Shown here piece by piece: positions 60,420-64,000 of a stretch of DNA of 64,000 nt; position 1 is the stretch's first letter; every line of letters starts with the position of its first letter. Below the pieces are notes generated by a model. It ran no database searches. It was given only the letters and a program-made list of their open reading frames with translations, and was not told the DNA's origin. A program made the translations under genes and the position numbers. The DNA is from Rathayibacter sp. VKM Ac-2856. Its GTDB lineage: Bacteria; Actinomycetota; Actinomycetes; Actinomycetales; Microbacteriaceae. The stretch covers positions 434,001 through 498,000 of the forward strand of contig NZ_JABMLF010000003.1 of NCBI RefSeq assembly GCF_013205055.1. Reading direction: 5' to 3'.

Positions 60420-61440
60420 GGCCCGCCACCCGTCCGCCCGTCACCCGTCCGCCCGCCGCGTCCTGATCACCGGGGCGACCGGCTTCCTCGGCGGCCACGC
60501 GGTCGCCGAGTTCCTGGCGGCCGGCGACGAGGTGATCGCGACCGGACGGAACGTCGGCGCCCTCGCCCGACTGGCGGCCCTCGGCGCCGAGACGATCGAG
60601 GCCGACCTCGCCGAGCTGTCCGCGCGCGACGTCCGGGCCGACGTGCTCGTGCACTCCGCCGCCCTCTCGAGCCCCTGGGGCCGCTGGAGCGAGTTCCACG
60701 CGGCGAACGTCGCGGGCACGGCGGCGATGATCGACCTCGCCGAGCGCTGCGGGATCCGCCGGTTCGTCTTCGTCTCCTCGCCCAGCCTCTACTCGGCCCG
60801 GCGCCACCGGCTCGGCATCCGCGAGGAGGAGGTCGACACGAGCAGCCGGATGAGCCTCTACATCCGGAGCAAGATCGCCGCCGAGCGGCTGCTGCAGGAG
60901 GCGCACGCGGCGGGGCGGATCCCGGAGCTGGTGATCCTGCGCCCGCGCGGCCTGATCGGCGTCGGCGATCCGAGCCTGATCCCCCGCTTCGTCGCCGCGA
61001 GCCGGCGCCGCGGCATCCCGCTCTTCGACGGCGGCCGGAACCCCGTCGACATCACCTGCGTCGAGAACGCGGCGCTGGCGCTCCGGCTCGCCGCGGACGC
61101 CCCGGTCGCGACCGGCGGCGTCTACAACATCACCAACGGCGAGCCGGCCCCGCTCGGCGACCTGCTCGACCGGTTCTTCGCGGCGATGGGCGAGGAGCCG
61201 CGCTACCTCACGGTCGACCTGCGGGTGCTCAGCGCGCTCGCGGTCGTCCTCGAGCGCGTGTACGCGGCGCTCCCGGGCCGTGCGGAGCCGCCGTTCACCC
61301 GCTACACGGTCGCGACCCTCGCCTACGCCCAGACGCTCGACATCTCGCGGGCGCGCGCCGAGCTCGGCTACGCGCCGCGCGTGCCGCTCGCGGAGGGCCT
61401 GCGGGCGGTCGGCGAGCACTACCGGGGCAGTCGTGGCTGA
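60409..61440 (+). CDS. NAD(P)-dependent extended-SDR reductase (OleD-like)
   Basis: 343 aa. GATGFLGG (22-29) binds the nucleotide, with Tyr151-x3-Lys155 (LYIRSK) as the catalytic pair and Ser in FVSSPSLYS. The order HSAALSSPWGRWSEFHAANVAGT resembles OleD and 3-beta-hydroxysteroid dehydrogenase-like enzymes, which reduce beta-keto acids or sterol ketones. Paired with an OleA-like thiolase it may make a beta-hydroxy acid. OleB and OleC are absent from the window. Overlaps both neighbours, so a strict operon. Confidence 0.82.
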   Translation: MSAEARHPSARHPSARRVLITGATGFLGGHAVAEFLAAGDEVIATGRNVGALARLAALGAETIEADLAELSARDVRADVLVHSAALSSPWGRWSEFHAANVAGTAAMIDLAERCGIRRFVFVSSPSLYSARRHRLGIREEEVDTSSRMSLYIRSKIAAERLLQEAHAAGRIPELVILRPRGLIGVGDPSLIPRFVAASRRRGIPLFDGGRNPVDITCVENAALALRLAADAPVATGGVYNITNGEPAPLGDLLDRFFAAMGEEPRYLTVDLRVLSALAVVLERVYAALPGRAEPPFTRYTVATLAYAQTLDISRARAELGYAPRVPLAEGLRAVGEHYRGSRG

Positions 61441-62224
61441 GCGCGGACCGACGCTGCAGGTCTTCGCCTGCGGGGAGACGAGCTTCCCGCTGTCGCGCGT
61501 CTTCCGCGGCGGGCGCCTGCCGCGGCGCACCTTCCCCTCCGCCGTCTTCCTCTACACGCACCCGAGCGGGCGGCGCGTGCTCGTCGACACCGGCTACCCG
61601 CCGACGCTGCGCGGCACCGGCGCCGTCGGCGCGCTGTACCGGAGGATCCTCCCGGCCCGCGTGGGCCCCGAGGACACGATCGACCGCCGGCTCGCGGGCA
61701 TCGGGCTCTCCCCGGCCGACATCGACGTGGTCGTGCTCTCGCACCTGCACCCCGACCACGTCGGGGGTCTGCGCTGGTTCCCGGACGCGCAGCTCGTGCT
61801 CTCGCGCGGGCAGCTCGAGACGATCGAGCGCAGCCGCCTCACCGACGGCGTCTTCGCCGCGCTGATCCCGCCGTGGACCGCGGAGGCGACGGTCGTCGAC
61901 GACCAGCCGGTCGCGACGGCGCCGAGCGGCGTCTCGGGCTTCGACCTCTTCGGCGACGGGCTCTTCGTCGTCGTCCCGCTGCCGGGGCACGCGCGCGGCC
62001 ACCTCGGCGCGCTGGTCGAGGACCGCGTGCTGATCGCCGGCGACGCGGCCTGGGGACGGGAGTTCCTCACCTGGTCGGACCGGCTGCGGCCCCTCCCCCG
62101 CCTGATCAGCGACGACATGGCCGAGCACCACCGCACCTCACTCGAGCTGCAGCGCCTCGAGGCCGCCGGGCTGACCCTCTGCTTCAGCCACGACCGGTAT
62201 CCGGAGCGCGTGCTGCTGGAGTGA
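61433..62224 (+). CDS. Metallo-beta-lactamase-fold hydrolase
   Basis: 263 aa, GTG start eight bases inside the upstream gene. Metal motif H104-L-H106-P-D108-H109 (SHLHPDH), with PGHARGH and IAGDAAWG as the remaining ligands; a late His in CFSHD. Lactonase/glyoxalase-like length. In this operon it may hydrolyse an ester, thioester or lactone of the lipid-like product. It is the last gene, followed by convergent DUF3349. Confidence 0.83.
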   Translation: MAERGPTLQVFACGETSFPLSRVFRGGRLPRRTFPSAVFLYTHPSGRRVLVDTGYPPTLRGTGAVGALYRRILPARVGPEDTIDRRLAGIGLSPADIDVVVLSHLHPDHVGGLRWFPDAQLVLSRGQLETIERSRLTDGVFAALIPPWTAEATVVDDQPVATAPSGVSGFDLFGDGLFVVVPLPGHARGHLGALVEDRVLIAGDAAWGREFLTWSDRLRPLPRLISDDMAEHHRTSLELQRLEAAGLTLCFSHDRYPERVLLE

Positions 62225-62257
62225 CGGCGGCGCGCGGCCTGCGTGCGGCCCGGGCGC

Positions 62258-62950
62258 TCAGCTCGCGAAGCCCTCCGGCCAGCCGTGCTCGGCCAGCGAC
62301 AGGCGCACCCGCTCGATGTCCGCGTCCGAGGGCAGCTCCGAGGTGACCCCGGCGATCGCGGTGCCGACGTCCACCCGGCTCGTCGCCAGGCCGCCCTCCG
62401 CGGCCAGCCGCGACGCCACCTCGGCGACCTCCTCGTCCGAGAGCCGGCGGCGCAGCAGCGCGAGCAGCGGCACGAAGTCCTGCTCGGGCAGCCCCGCGGG
62501 GTAGCCGGCGCGGAGCCAGCGGACGACGCGCGTCACGAGTCCGGCGCGCTCCGAGATCGCGGGCACCGGCTCGTCGAGCTCCTCCGGGCGGGCGAGCGGC
62601 CAGCCGGCCGTGGCGAGCCGGGCCGAGACGCGCACGAGGTCCTCGGGCAGCGCGGGGCCGAGCAGCGTCTCCTCGATCCGCTGGCGCATCCTCGCGGCCG
62701 AGAACTCCTCGCCGGCCGCGTCGGCGCGCACGGCGTCGGCGAGCAGCCGCCGGACGACCTCCTCGAGCTCGTCGCGGGTGAGGCTGCGCTGCAGGATGCC
62801 GAGCAGCGGCAGGTAGTCCGTCTCGGGCACGCCGGCGGGGTAGCCCGCCCGCAGCCAGCCGACGACGCGCGCGACGACGCCGTCCGAGGGAACGGGCTGC
62901 ACCGGATCGGGCTGCCCGGGGTCGGACGGCACCGGATCGGTGGCCGCCAT
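62258..62950 (-). CDS. Tandem DUF3349 protein
   Basis: 230 aa made of two similar halves. Each opens with VVGWLRAGYPAGVPETDYLPLL or the like, then a helical bundle ending GWPLA or GWPEG (about 24-115 and 137-227). DUF3349 is a small helical actinobacterial family, usually single-copy of about 100 aa; here it is duplicated within one gene. No membrane segment. It follows the phosphate-transporter partner by two bases, so it is in that operon. Function unknown. Confidence 0.8.
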   Translation of the reverse strand: MAATDPVPSDPGQPDPVQPVPSDGVVARVVGWLRAGYPAGVPETDYLPLLGILQRSLTRDELEEVVRRLLADAVRADAAGEEFSAARMRQRIEETLLGPALPEDLVRVSARLATAGWPLARPEELDEPVPAISERAGLVTRVVRWLRAGYPAGLPEQDFVPLLALLRRRLSDEEVAEVASRLAAEGGLATSRVDVGTAIAGVTSELPSDADIERVRLSLAEHGWPEGFAS

Positions 62951-62952
62951 GC

Positions 62953-63264
62953 TCAGCCCTTGGGGACGAAGGTCGGGACGACGTGCTCGAAGCTCACGGC
63001 CTGGCCGAGGCCGGTCGCGATGATGACGCTGAGGCCGACGGCAACGGCGCCCACCACGAGGACGAAGCAGAGCACGCCGAGCGCGCGCAGCAGCGGAGCG
63101 GGGAGGCCCCCGGAGGTCGGCGCAGTGTCGGCGCCGGTGTCGGGCGAGGCGCCGGCGAGGGCGAACGAGCGGACGCCGACGGCGAAGAGCACGGGCAGGC
63201 CGGCGCCGAGGAGCAGGGCGACGATCGCCACCTGGCCGGCGGCACCGAGGAAGAGGGAGAGCAC
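62953..63264 (-). CDS. Small membrane protein in phosphate transporter operon
   Basis: 103 aa. Two hydrophobic helices (about 5-40 and 58-85) flank a Thr/Gly/Ala-rich loop. It lies 43 bp after the PiT gene and two bases before the DUF3349 gene, a recurrent trio in actinobacteria by my recollection. Possibly a transporter accessory subunit. No motif allows more. Confidence 0.65.
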   Translation of the reverse strand: MLSLFLGAAGQVAIVALLLGAGLPVLFAVGVRSFALAGASPDTGADTAPTSGGLPAPLLRALGVLCFVLVVGAVAVGLSVIIATGLGQAVSFEHVVPTFVPKG

Positions 63265-63307
63265 GGTTCGGTCCTTTCGAGTCGGAGAGGTGCGGTGGGC
63301 GCGCGGG

Positions 63308-64000
63308 TCAGCGCAGGGCGTCGGCGGTCTGCTTCGGCGCGGTGCCCGCGTCGGACCACTCGTCGTTGACGTTGTGCGCGCCGATGCTGTCGCGGCGCGA
63401 GCGGAGGTAGATGAAGGTCGCGACGGCGACGAGGACGGCGGCCATCAGGATCCCGCCCGCGGCCCCGCCGACCAGGTGGCCGATCCACCACATCACGGCG
63501 CCCATCAGGGCGGCGGCAGGGAGCGTGATCACCCAGGCGATCACCATCCGGAGCGCGACGCGCCAGCGGACCTGCGCGCCGGGCCGGCCGACGCCGGAGC
63601 CGAGGATCGAGCCGGTCGCGACGTGCGTGGTCGAGAGGGCGAAGCCGAGGTGGCTGGAGGCGAGGATGACCGCGGCGGATGCGCTCTCGGCGGCCATGCC
63701 CTGCGGGGTGTCGATCTCGACGAGGCCCTTGCCGACGGTGCGGATGATGCGCCAGCCGCCGATGTAGGTGCCGAGCGAGATGGCGAGCGCGCAGCTGAGC
63801 TTCACCCAGAACGGCACCGACTCGGTGTCGCTCCAGCCGCCGGCCGCGATCAGCGCGAGCGTGATGACGCCCATCGTCTTCTGCGCGTCGTTGGTGCCGT
63901 GCGCGAGCGAGACGAGCGAGGCGCTGCCGATCTGGCCGATCCGGAAGCCGCGGTGGATGCGGCGGTCGGCGAGGTTGCCGATCACGCGGAAGACCAGCCA
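63308..64000 (-). CDS. Inorganic phosphate transporter, PiT family (C-terminal part)
   Basis: The frame is open to the window edge, so the N-terminus is missing. SLAHGTNDAQKTMG is the PiT/Pho-4 signature repeat and STTHVATGSILGSGVG the second. Five to six helices are visible. It imports phosphate with protons or sodium, usually at low affinity. The C-terminal tail (DEWSDAGTAPKQTADAL) is soluble. Its operon continues with the small membrane protein and DUF3349. Confidence 0.9.
   Translation of the reverse strand, partial: WLVFRVIGNLADRRIHRGFRIGQIGSASLVSLAHGTNDAQKTMGVITLALIAAGGWSDTESVPFWVKLSCALAISLGTYIGGWRIIRTVGKGLVEIDTPQGMAAESASAAVILASSHLGFALSTTHVATGSILGSGVGRPGAQVRWRVALRMVIAWVITLPAAALMGAVMWWIGHLVGGAAGGILMAAVLVAVATFIYLRSRRDSIGAHNVNDEWSDAGTAPKQTADALR

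Overview
The window is high-G+C DNA with dense GTG/ATG starts and strong GGAGG-type ribosome binding sites. Its families point to an actinobacterium of the Microbacteriaceae, most likely Rathayibacter, Curtobacterium or a close relative: a DUF222-HNH protein, a DUF7882-type protein, a CopD/CtaG fusion, SipW/TasA-like surface proteins with an LAxTG anchor, and sugar ABC operons without their own ATPase. The genus is inferred from gene content only. It looks like ordinary chromosome with an accessory flavour. I see no tRNA, rRNA, CRISPR array, prophage or insertion-sequence transposase.

Layout. 1-11.7 kb: glycosyltransferases, an LtrA-type membrane protein, a secreted six-repeat lectin with a lysozyme-like part, a DUF726 hydrolase and small membrane proteins. 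12.6-18.9 kb: a surface-fibre operon (large lectin/adhesin, TasA-like protein, LAxTG-anchored protein, SipW-like signal peptidase, second TasA-like protein). 19.6-24.8 kb: small proteins, then a minus-strand unit of a retron-type reverse transcriptase, a Gfo/Idh/MocA oxidoreductase and a glycosyltransferase. 24.8-28.7 kb: copper and metal handling. 28.8-43 kb: a carbohydrate regulon of a secreted GH30 enzyme, a LacI regulator, an ABC importer and a cytoplasmic GH35 enzyme, linked by shared palindromic operators, with a MarR/monooxygenase pair and a DUF808 protein in between. 44-51.4 kb: DUF222-HNH, DUF2332, a spore-photoproduct-lyase-like radical SAM enzyme, an AraC regulator and small proteins. 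51.4-58.5 kb: a GH3/ABC operon with its own divergent LacI regulator. 58.6-62.2 kb: an OleA/FabH-like thiolase opposite a glycosyltransferase, an OleD-like reductase and a metallo-beta-lactamase-fold hydrolase. 62.3-64 kb: a phosphate transporter operon cut by the window end.

Two layers of non-coding structure stand out. First, five intergenic clusters of GTAG-flanked imperfect palindromes in inverted pairs (REP/REPIN-like), all lying just downstream of genes. Separate hairpin families are also present, including two copies of an element with 20-22 bp arms and a 35 bp centre. Second, upstream of the reverse transcriptase a perfect 16-nt inverted repeat brackets about 126 nt that can fold into two stems. 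This is the layout of a retron msr-msd RNA with its a1/a2 ends. The RT catalytic motifs are intact but no known retron effector is adjacent, so this locus is my strongest candidate for an undescribed system.

How the genes work together: the GH30 enzyme would cut a galactan-like polymer outside the cell. The LacI-controlled ABC importer would bring in oligosaccharides and the cytoplasmic GH35 enzyme would release galactose. The GH3 operon follows the same logic for a beta-glucoside or beta-xyloside. The SipW operon would process and display TasA-like subunits, possibly forming a matrix with the lectin-type adhesins.
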